Assembly: GCF_905171765.1 (NCBI RefSeq)
Contig: NC_053389.1
Location: forward strand, 746,171,146-746,235,145
Source: Bufo bufo
Lineage: Eukaryota > Chordata > Amphibia > Anura > Bufonidae
Reading direction: 5' to 3'
Length of the DNA: 64,000 nucleotides
Part shown: positions 55,816-64,000 of the stretch, piece by piece
How positions within the stretch are numbered: the first letter of the stretch is position 1
Layout of the letters: every line of letters starts with the position of its first letter
Program-made: the position numbers and the translations under genes
The notes under the pieces: model-generated
Told to the model about the DNA's origin: nothing
Database searches by the model: none
The model's input: the letters and a program-made list of their open reading frames with translations, nothing else

Positions 55816-56982
55816 CCTTCGTTACCAGAGCCGTACATGTACGGCGCAGAAGTGATGTGTAGACATGGCGCCCGCTCGCACGTGCAGCGGGCGTCATGGC
55901 CGGCAGATCTCTGCTGTTTCATACAGCAGAGACCTGCGGCTAATTAACATGACTGGCAATAATTTCGATTGTGGCAATTGAAGGCTTTAGATGCCGTGAT
56001 CTAAATGCGCAAAAATCCTGAGTGGCCAATTCGGGAATCGGTAGTTGCGCTGAATACTTTCAGCTTCACTGATGAGGCTTAAAGTGTTCATGCTGCGAAT
56101 CTTATTTTGGTCAGCAGATGGCAGGCCAGGATAAGAAATGAGCAAATTAGGGTTTAAATGTCAATTTAAAATCCCTGATAGAACAAATTCCAAAATTAAA
56201 AACCAATTTTTATAGGCTCATATATGAGCTTCAAAGTGATCACAAAAATTTATTTTTTATAAATATATCCCAAATTTTTTTAATCACCCCCCTTTCCATA
56301 TAATTTAAAAAAATACCTAAATAACAATAAATATAAACATCATGGGTATCATCGCGATCAAAAACGACCATACTATTAAAATATTTTTAAAAAATTCCAA
56401 TACGGAGAATTGCGTAACGGAAAAAAGGTTCTCTTATCCAAAAAAATGTAATAAAATGTGATCAAAAAGTCATGCACACTCCAAAATGGTATCTATAAAA
56501 ACTACAGATTGCTCTGCAAAAAATGAGTCCCTAAACAGCTCAGTAGATATAAGTATAAAAAAGTTATGGGAGTCAGAATATGGTGATGTAAAAAAATAAT
56601 TTGTTATCAATGTTCACATCTATTTTTACACTAAACATAAAAAAACCTACACATATGGGGTATCATTATAATCGTACTGACCCTGAGAATGAAATGCATG
56701 GGTCAGTTTTTCCATACACGAAATCCCATGGGAAAATAACCCGTAAAACTGTTACAGAATTGCCTTTGTTTCTCCAATTCCACCCAATTTGGATTTTTTT
56801 TACCGTTTCCCACTACATTGTATGCCATAATTAATGGTGGCATTAGAAAGTACAACCTGTACCGCCAAAAAATAAGCCCTCATACAGCTATGTGACTGGG
56901 AATATAAAAAAGTTATAACTCACGGAAAATAGGAAAGGAAAATGAAAACGCAAAAATGAAAAAACCTCCGGTATCCTAAGGG
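55816..56982. mobile_element. TTAA-flanked non-autonomous transposon, 1167 bp (Kolobok-like)
   Basis: Ends CCTTCGTTACCAGAGCCG and, inward from the right, CCCTTAGGATACCGGAGG, flanked by TTAA (55812-55815, 56983-56986). The interior has GCCGTACATGTACGGC and long runs such as AAATGTAATAAAATGTGATC and CACATATGGGGTATCATT. I know this text as a common frog element; superfamily assignment is tentative. Confidence 0.75.
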
Positions 56983-57021
56983 TTAAATGTGCCTACAAAT
57001 AATAGCATTACTTGATTTTAA

Positions 57022-57661
57022 ATGGCTTCTGTCACCCCACTAAACTCATTTTTCTTTTTGTGTACTTATAATCCCTATACTGCGATATAGCTATACATTA
57101 TGTTATTAATAATTTTCGTTCAGTAGATTTGGCAAAAAACGTACTTTTATGATATGCTAATTACCTGTCTACCAGCAAGTAGGGCGTCTACCAGCAAGTA
57201 GCCGCAGAAAACCGCCCCCTCCTCTTGTTGATTGACAGGGCCATCAGTGCTCTCCACTCCCTCAGTGCCCCTGCGCCGATGACGTCACCGAAAGAGAAGA
57301 CGTCATCGGCGCAGGCGCACTGAGGGAGTGCTGAGGAGGCGAGCCTCCTTATCTCAGAGCGCCTGCACCGAATCAACACAGGCGCGCGATTTTTGAAATG
57401 CTGACAGGGCCGGCCGGAGGAGGAGAGCACTGATGGCCCTGTCAATCAACAGGAGGAGGGGGCGGTTTTCTGCGGCTGCTACCAGCAAGTAGACGCCCTA
57501 CTTGCTGGTAGACAGGTAATTAGCATATCATAAAAGTAAGTTTTTTGCCAAATCTACTGAACGAAAATTATTAATAAGATAATGTATAGCAATATCGCAG
57601 GATATAGATTATAAGTACACCAAAAAAATAATAAAGAGTTTAGTGGGGTGACAGAAGCCCT
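57022..57661. mobile_element. TTAA foldback element, 640 bp, complete
   Basis: Ends ATGGCTTCTGTCACCCCACT and, inward from the right, AGGGCTTCTGTCACCCCACT, flanked by TTAA (57018-57021, 57662-57665). Almost the whole element is an inverted repeat: CTGTCTACCAGCAAGTAGGG and GGCGGTTTTCTGCGG words recur inverted. The left arm has a second CTACCAGCAAGTAG. The 19205-19615 fragment is the same family. Confidence 0.9.
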
Positions 57662-57689
57662 TTAAAAGAGTCTTCTACTTAGATATCTA

Positions 57690-58260
57690 CTCTCCTCCTT
57701 AATTCCTGTTTTCTAGGGGCAACAGAAAAAAATTTGCAAAACAACTACTGGTCTAATGGAGTTAGTTACTGGATTGCAAGTAGTAATATTTGTGTGTAAT
57801 TGCAGAAAAAAGCAGCCTCTGATTTGTAAACATCCCTTCGATAACGGTGAAGTATAATGCGCCTGTCAGCATTTGCTGTTGGATATTTATGGCAACAGCG
57901 TGAACGCCACCATTAGTAATGCTTTAAATGGTTGATGAAAGCGTTATGTTTATCATTTGGAGTAATTTTTCTGTTCTTTTTGGAGGATTTAATAAGGAAT
58001 TCATGGCAGACAGGTTTTGTAAGTTAAATATAAATTCAGAAAGCACATTTATGGAGGTTGACAGAATCCTTAAAATTGTACGGAAATGTTGCGAAACAAA
58101 TTAATATTTTAAGCCCTACTTCTGAATGTTTCTTTTTTCAAGTGTGACATGAATGTAAAATGCATTACTTATCTTAAAAAACAAGCAAAAAAAAACACGG
58201 TAACTTAGAGGGAATTTGCAGTTTTTATAACCGTTCTTCCCATCTAGTCTACCTCAGGTG
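57690..58260. other. Candidate conserved non-coding element
   Basis: Non-repetitive block including TAATGCGCCTGTCAGCATTT, GCTGTTGGATATTTATGGCA, CAGCGTGAACGCCACCATTA and AATGGTTGATGAAAGCG. Contains TGTCA (MEIS/PBX-like) and TAAT words. No open frame or transposon end. Conservation untested. Confidence 0.4.
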
Positions 58261-58429
58261 ATATGTGCTAAAGAACCTCCCATGAATTAGACAAACCTAT
58301 TACTGCCCATCCATTGATGCATGTTGACTTGCATTTGACCACATTTTATATTGGTACTAAGATTGGGCAAGGTTTTAAAGCGGATTCTGCAGTTTACTTT
58401 CTCTTTTTTGTTACTGCTGATGGGACACT

Positions 58430-58690
58430 CGGTCAACCAAGTCCACTGCTTTGGTGTAAACTTTGATTCTGCCCTGTCCTTCAAACAGCACATCCAAGCC
58501 CTTTCCACCAGCTGCCACCTGCAATTTAAAAATATCTCTCGCATCCGCACATTCCTCAGCCATGAGTCTGCAAAAATGCTTGCACATGCCCTCATTATCT
58601 CCCACCTAGACTACTGTAACATTGTCCTATGTTGCCTTCCATCTAGCACTCTCGCAGCACTACAATCTATCCTCAACTCTGTTGAGTGTT
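58430..58690 (+). pseudogene. L2-like LINE reverse-transcriptase fragment
   Basis: The plus strand encodes FGVNFDSALSFKQHIQALST, then RIRTFLSHESAKMLAHALII and SHLDYCNIVL. These are conserved blocks of the C-terminal part of L2/Jockey-type reverse transcriptases (FDS.LSF..HI; R.FL; SRLDYCN). Isolated fragment, no ends. Confidence 0.8.
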
Positions 58691-58699
58691 TGCAGCCAT

Positions 58700-58960
58700 T
58701 GATTGTGATTGGTCTGTTGGGGGGTTGAGTGAGTTTATCCATGTTAAGTTTTAGAAAGTGAGAGGAGAAGAAGGAGAATACAGAAGATAGGTATTGTATG
58801 ATTCTGGATATTACGGTGGTGAGATCTGAACCAGAGAGGTAAATTTGCATGTCGTCAGTATAAAAGTGATACTGAAATCCGTGGGAAGAGACCTGTGAGT
58901 AGGTTGTGATCGGATAGGGGGAGAGGGGAGTTAAAAAGGATAGATAGAGAGCAAAGCGGG
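58700..58960 (-). pseudogene. L2-like LINE reverse-transcriptase fragment, inverted
   Basis: The minus strand encodes GFQYHFYTDDMQIYLSGSDL, then TVISRIIQYLSSVFSFFSSH and FLKLNMDKL. YTDD at 58851-58862 is the catalytic YxDD box of the polymerase. In an intact LINE this part directly precedes the fragment at 58430-58690, but here the two face each other. Confidence 0.8.
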
Positions 58961-59750
58961 TAAAGATAAGATCCTTTGTGTGAACAGTCGGGAAAAATGC
59001 AGAGCAGGGGAGGCGGCCCAGGAGCCCACTATGATATCTCATAGTCTGATAAAAGCATCATGGATGGTGAGGACTTAGATGACGATTGTGACGATTGTGT
59101 GCTGGACAGGACCTGGGAGCCAGATCAGGGTGCTGAGAAGGAGGCATCAGTGGAGAAAGGCAGTGACGGCAGCAATAAAGAGCTGAAGCCACCTACCTTC
59201 CAAAAAACAGTCAGGGTCATGTCTGTTTTGGTATCTGGTCATGCCTCTGAGACTGTAGGTGGTTTAGGCCCAAAACATACCAGAGCTAAGCCGAGCTTGG
59301 CTACCTGTAGCTTTGTGTGAGCAACTCCCGTATGGCGCTTTATCTCCTCAAGGCAGGCACTCAAAACTACGGCTGTTGGGTGGCCACTGGCTTCACCCCA
59401 TAAAGCGGGACATCATAGGCCATTCCCCTGTACCACTAAGCCACACTCCCTGTTGCCAACAAAAGGAAAAAAAAAATAGAAGATGAGAAGTTGAGCTGGG
59501 GGCAGCCCGGGGTGCATCTCTCACCCTCAGTCAGCCACAGAGAGCCATGTCCGTGGGCTCTACTGACTGACTAATGGTTAGAGAAGCCTCAGTCAGTCAG
59601 TTTGTAACTGGAGCTCATGCTCAGATAGAACAATGCTGCTGTTTGAGCATGAGTAATTGAGAAAGGACCTGCACTAGATGGAGGACAGGGAGCCAGAAAA
59701 CCGGACTGTCCAAACTAAAACCGTACATCTGACCACCCTATACAGCGGTG
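58961..59750. other. Repeat remnants and an unassigned acidic frame
   Basis: A plus-strand frame 59060-59320 (MDGEDLDDDCDDCVLDRTWE ...) has the acidic composition of hAT-transposase linkers but no motif. 59560-59745 ends ACCGTACATCTGACCACCCT, which I take as the end of a small DNA transposon. Confidence 0.35.
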
Positions 59751-60340
59751 TACAAGATCTGCAGTATTAAAATAAGCCGTGGCTATCCAAACACAATTAC
59801 AAAGAAGTAACAGAGGTCTATTGCAGCACATGATGCGGCATCACTGGATCCTTTGGGAAAATACAACTGGCCAGCCTTCCCAGTCAGAACAAGTCTGTCC
59901 TTCTTCTCCTGGTCCTCTTTGTGGCAGCCATCCCACATCCCCAAGCGATATGGAATCTTTGTCATTATCATCATCACCTTATTGTCCTTCTGCAACGTTT
60001 TAACTGCTCATTGCAGTCTTTATCAAGCATATACAAATATTATACTACAGTACTACAATATACTGAATAATATACTGCCCCAGAAGGACCAAATACCACA
60101 CAAAAATAATGCTCCGGCCAGGGCTGGGACAAAGTCCACCACCAACAGAGGCTGAGCTGCCCAAGTACGTCCCCCCCTCCCCCCCCCCCCCCCCGGGGGC
60201 GTTCCTTGTAATTTTACCCCATCCAGAAGCCCATCAGACCTCAGATCAGATGGAAAAGAATATTATCTTTATTTAAGAACTATCTTATTTCACTTCAGGG
60301 CAGACTCTCACGCTCTATCCCTGCTGGGGCCTGGGCTGGG
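59751..60340. other. Intergenic, with poly-C tract
   Basis: A C-rich homopolymer tract at 60171-60194. No gene. Confidence 0.4.
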
Positions 60341-60860
60341 TCGTGACACAGTGCTGCTACCTGCTGCTGCCTGCGCCGCTCCTGGTCTCCAGAGGGCGCA
60401 CGTGTCACCTGACTGTGTACAGCGCGTCAGGTCAAAGTGCGTGCTGTACGCAGCCAGTCAGGCAAGCGACTGAGCAGAGACCAGAGCAGCGGAGCGGCCG
60501 AGCCAGGAGACGGAGCGGGGAGGGAGCATGTAAGTCAGTGCCAAGTGCTCACTACTCCCTCCGTCCTCCAGCGCGGCCGGCAGTCCGGCAGGCGCGGCAG
60601 CAGCAGCGACGTGGTCAGTGGCCTGCCTGCCGCCCAGAGGCTGGGGAGCTGGTCTGCGCCCTGAGGCTGGAGCCTCCCCAGCCTCTGTGTCGGCCCGGCC
60701 CTGGCTTCGGCAGCACAAAATATCTCTCCAGAAGCTGCCCCACTGTAGTGACCAATGCCAGCTGCCATGTTTGGCCCTTCTACTTCTATGTCAAGCCAAT
60801 ACAGTTGAATTCAGGAGTTTGGAGCACACCTAAGGCAGCCAGCCAGGTACCTTAAGTTCA
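60341..60860. other. GC-rich block, probably transposon interior
   Basis: Rich in CpG, with long overlapping frames on both strands (170, 86, 77 residues), which composition explains. AGCATGTAAGTCAGTG resembles a splice donor but no exon pairs with it. Confidence 0.35.
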
Positions 60861-61511
60861 TGATCTCATCATGGGTACTAGCCAGGTAAATTATTAATAT
60901 TTCCCTATAGTCAGTTTCTTACAAACATCACTGCTGTCTGGGAAAGAGTAAAGCATTTAGAAGAACTGAGTGAAGAATATTATCCTGCACATATAAACTT
61001 TGATTAGATATTATATTGTGTATTAATGAGTTATCTATTCTATCACTCTAATATATATGTGTCTAGACAACCATATATCTGCATACTCTGGATATTCAGT
61101 CATCTCCCCTAAGGGAGCCAGATGCATTGGTTTCACAAAAGTTTATTTCAATCTTTTTTAATTTCATAAGAAATATACTAATGAGGTTTTCAGAAAAATA
61201 ATAAAACTCTCGGAGGAGCCAGATCATACTGTTCAATGCCATTTAAATGTCATTTGTTAGTTATGCTATAAAGCTGGTAGAGCTGTTTTAATGACATCTT
61301 CATCTTTTACTATCTCAGTGAGGTTACTTCTGTGTATTGGGTTCAGGGGGATTTGTCCATCTCCAAGCAAAACACTATTTTGTTTATTCTTTCCCTCTTA
61401 ACTTTGCAGTATAGTGAGCTTTTCTATGTCATATTAGAAGATGAATAGTAAATGCTAGATTCCTTCTAATACTTAAAATAGCCATCTTGGTATCAAGTGG
61501 AAGTAATAATT
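60861..61511. other. Candidate conserved non-coding region
   Basis: AT-rich, non-repetitive, with CCTAAGGGAGCCAGATGCAT, TTTTTTAATTTCATAAG, GCCATTTAAATGTCATTTG and TTTTAATGACATC. No frames or ends. Call by texture only. Confidence 0.3.
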
Positions 61512-62040
61512 AAGGATGAGCGAATCGACTTCGAAAGCTCGGATAAGCCGAAGTTATTACTTCGCAAAGTCTCACGAGACTTCGGGTAATAACTTTGTAA
61601 ATTAATTTCTACAGTAAAAAACCTTTGCACCGAACTCGGCTTTGGTTCCAGGTGGTGTGTATTCTATACAGACAAGTGCTATGAGAACACTGTAACCCTT
61701 GCTGCTGCCCATCTACATTCTTCTCCGTAGTTTCCCTTCCTTTAATATACACTGACCTACTGCTACTTTTGCCATTTAAAGATTACTGATCACCTTTCTG
61801 ACAGTGGTGGATTTCCAGGAGCCTGTGCATCCATCAATTTTCTCCACCTGTCCCTTTCACTGCAGCATCTCAATGCACCAAAATATGTATAATAGACAGA
61901 CATCAAAGAAGATAAAAGAAGTGTACAATCTGTCTTAGTGTGGTAAGAGGAACCCCCCAGCCTATAAGTTGAGCTGCAACTGCTGTGACCCCTGTAGTTA
62001 TTCCACTGTATCTGAGTTAATAGCCAAAATTGATTGTATG
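61512..62040. mobile_element. Left end of a GATGAGCGAATCGA-type hAT, and spacer
   Basis: AAGGATGAGCGAATCGACTTCG at 61513 with TTCGGCTTATCC / GAAGTTATTACTTCG palindromic words resembles the ends at 20790 and 36870. The right part (61700-62040) is unassigned. Confidence 0.5.
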
Positions 62041-62849
62041 TGTCACAGTGTAGGGGGAGCGGAGGAACACCAACATGACAACTGAAGGAAAATGACCAGG
62101 AACTAGGCCTCAAGGCTAGGGAAAGGGAAATGGTGACCACCTAAGGAAACCCTAAACCTAGCCCTGACTCCTGTCAGTATGAATAGACCCTGAAGGTGGG
62201 AATATTCATACACCGGAAACCTAGGCCCTATTAACTCTGAAAAGCGCTCAGATTAGTTACAGGGTCTGAGACTATTGGATCCTTCCCATATGAAGGAACC
62301 AGCGTCTCCCTGAGGCCTAGTAAACAATGAGCAAATGGGAGCAACAAAATACCAAGAGAAGTACACTTATCTTCAATAGAAAATGGATGAGCAGGAACTC
62401 AGATGAGGACCACACACCAGCTCTTCCAATTCCAGGCAGATGATATCAACCGCATGGTATGAAGTGGGAGTCCAGACTACATAGAGGAGCAATAATGACC
62501 GCAAGCTACACCTGAGACAAGAGGTATGGTCATTACCAACAACAACACGGCAACAAGTGAAAACAGATAGGCTGTCAGAGGCAAGGAGGACGGTTCAGCA
62601 GGTTCGAGATATCTCTTCAGCAATGATTTGTGGAAAACATTATGAATTTTTAAAGCCTGCGGAAGTGCAAGACGAAAGGCTACTGGGTTAATAATGGCAG
62701 AGATCTTATATGGACCAATAAACCTTGGACCCAACTTCCAAGAAGGTACCTTCAACTTAATGTTTCTTGTGGACAGCCACACAAATCACCACCTCTCAGG
62801 TCCGGACCACTCATACGTCTCTTGTCAGCCATCCATTTATACTTGTTGC
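62041..62849 (-). pseudogene. Ty3/gypsy-type retrotransposon 3' part: integrase C-terminus and LTR-like tail
   Basis: The minus strand 62580-62849 encodes [20 protein letters not shown], then [20 protein letters not shown] and [11 protein letters not shown], the GPY/F module at the integrase C-terminus of Ty3/gypsy elements. A frameshift lies near 62770 (PDLRGGDL in another frame). Downstream (leftward) the sequence becomes LTR-like and ends at TGTCACAG (62041). It is cut on the upstream side by hAT D at 62850. Confidence 0.8.
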
Positions 62850-63129
62850 TAGTGATGGACGAACATCGCCCGAGATGATTCTCGAACGCGATCAAATGTT
62901 TGCGAACCGCAAGTTTGCGGCAGGCCCCATTCACTTTAATGGTAGGCGAACCTGATAAACCTTCAGGTCATATTTGCAGCCACCAAATACTTACAAGAAG
63001 TGCACAAATCGTCCCACAACATGGACAGTAACATACCAGAGGGGGATCAATGGCAAAAAAAATATGTATTTTAATCAGGGACCATTTTTATGCGTCTTAA
63101 AGGGAAACTCTCAAAAATGTGCCCTGCTG

Positions 63130-63600
63130 GAGCCTAGAAATTTTTTTATTTTAGGCCACGGGAGTACAGGCCCCAAACATTAGGCATTCACCGGACAGAA
63201 AACATCAAGTGATTATGTGGCTGGAGGTATATTAGACGGTCATTGGATATCAATTTTTTTGCAGGCCAGTGGACTACAAGCCCCAAACATTATTCATTCA
63301 CCGTACAGAAAAGAAGATTATGTGGCTGGAGGTATATTAGACGGTCACCGTATAACAATTTTACTGTTGGCCAGTTACATTAAAGGCACCAAAAATTACG
63401 CATTCAACATACAGAAAAGATGAAGTGATTATGTGGCTGGAGGTATATTAGACAGTCGATGGATATCAATTTTACTGCAGGCCAGTGGACCAATGGCCCC
63501 AAAAATTATTCAATCACTGGACAGAAAACATCAACTGATTATGTGGCTGGAGGTATATTAGACGGTCATTGGATATCAATTTTACTGCAGGCCAGTACAA
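63130..63600. repeat. 104-112-bp tandem repeat of hAT D
   Basis: GATTATGTGGCTGGAGGTAT starts at 63211, 63315, 63427 and 63537; the preceding ~80 bp (GGCCACGGGAGTACAGGCCC) is a further partial unit. One diverged unit is also present in hAT C (6835-6910). Confidence 0.88.
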
Positions 63601-63701
63601 ATACATGTCAAATACATATGTTTAAAAGAACTAAAAATATAAGCATGGCTAACAAAATCCTACTCTTGAAAACAACCCCAATGGTAATAGGTGAAATTCA
63701 A

Positions 63702-63998
63702 TTAAACGTGGTCGTCACAGGTGTTGAATTCCTCCGAGATCCATGCCTCATTCATTTTTGGAAATGTGAGGTAGTCCACACTGTCGTGAGCTAGGTGAGT
63801 GCACTTATCAGTCATGATCCCCCCTGCTGCGCTGAATGTCCTTTCGGACAGGACACTGGATGAGAGACAAGCAAAGAGTTCCATGGCAAATTGTGTCAGG
63901 TCTGGCCACAGGTCAAGCCTGCACACCCAGTAGTCAAAGAGTTCCTTGCTTTTTACAGCATCCACATCGGCCGTTAACCCGTTGTAGTCGGACACCTG
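63702..63998 (-). CDS. hAT transposase C-terminus (partial at window edge)
   Basis: An open frame on the minus strand from the window edge to 63702. It contains GLTADVDAVKSKELFDYWVC, the hATC block LFACLSSSVLSERTFSAAGG and YLTFPKMNEAWISEEFNTCD. It corresponds to the end of the hAT E pseudogene (DYWVC... SVLSERTFSAA) with few changes and no stop, so this copy may be better preserved. N-terminal parts lie beyond 64000. Confidence 0.85.
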   Translation of the reverse strand, partial: QVSDYNGLTADVDAVKSKELFDYWVCRLDLWPDLTQFAMELFACLSSSVLSERTFSAAGGIMTDKCTHLAHDSVDYLTFPKMNEAWISEEFNTCDDHV

Positions 63999-64000
63999 CC

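Larger units (their letters stand above)
62850..64000 (-). mobile_element. hAT element D, 3' part (runs off window)
   Basis: Begins TAGTGATGGACGAACATCG. The first ~300 bp are homologous to the left end of hAT C and to the right end of hAT E. A 104-112-bp tandem repeat follows, then the transposase C-terminus on the minus strand. Confidence 0.88.

Noticed and set aside
59060..59320. 86-residue acidic frame as a possible exon
   Set aside because: No splice sites or homologous motif. Similar acidic linkers occur in the hAT transposases of this window, so a transposon origin is more likely.
60343..60855. 170-residue frame in GC-rich DNA
   Set aside because: Overlapping open frames on both strands are explained by composition; no recognisable domain.

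Overview
The window reads as intergenic, repeat-dominated DNA from a large vertebrate genome, most likely an anuran amphibian. I see no host protein-coding gene, tRNA or rRNA. The frog call rests on several hAT families whose ends begin TAGAGTTGAGCGAACACC, TAGTGTTGGGCGAGCATG or TAGAGATGAGCGAAT, on TTAA-flanked foldback elements, on diverged Tc1/mariner copies, and on an element carrying a hammerhead-type ribozyme with the GAAACGCGT signature. I know these as typical of frog genomes; no database search was possible.

Layout. 1-2.6 kb: 3' end of a hAT element (A) with a 93-bp minisatellite. 2.6-11.4 kb: a 51-bp minisatellite array split by a 7-kb hAT (C), which itself holds a 2.8-kb TTAA-flanked element and two Tc1 elements. 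11.7-15.05 kb: hAT B (minus), with a 141-bp minisatellite interrupted by a 1.36-kb insertion that contains an essentially complete type I hammerhead ribozyme behind a TATA box. 15-20.8 kb: hAT fragments, an inverted array of the 51-bp family and half of a TTAA foldback element. 20.8-22.5 kb: a Tc1 pseudogene with a LINE 3' end inserted at its start codon. 22.7-26.8 kb: TTAA foldback elements, one holding a young, internally deleted LTR retrotransposon. 27.8-30.5 kb: two hAT foldback elements with perfect 8-bp target duplications. 31.8-35.4 kb: two more Tc1 pseudogenes. 35.4-36.4 kb: a PIF/Harbinger-like element built around a ~530-bp near-perfect palindrome. 37.1-43.7 kb: hAT E, with a duplicated N-terminal segment and a solo LTR in its transposase. 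44.5-46.3 kb: a second, degenerate ribozyme element split by a Charlie-like hAT. 46.5-47.5 kb: foldback elements. 49.8-55.4 kb: hAT F, interrupted by hAT H, itself interrupted by a solo LTR. 55.8-57.7 kb: two TTAA-flanked elements. 58.4-59 kb: L2-like LINE pieces. 62-64 kb: a Ty3/gypsy integrase end cut by hAT D, which runs off the window.

Between the transposons lie stretches of low-repeat, homeodomain-motif-rich DNA (about 28.9-29.5, 47.6-48.5, 57.8-58.25 and 60.9-61.5 kb). They look like conserved non-coding elements of a developmental gene desert; the 48.2-kb one carries a perfect 17-bp inverted pair of POU octamers.

Nothing here works as a pathway. What ties the window together is nested transposition that can be ordered in time from target-site duplications, the recurring habit of the hAT elements of carrying family-specific tandem repeats next to their ends, and the ribozyme-bearing insert.
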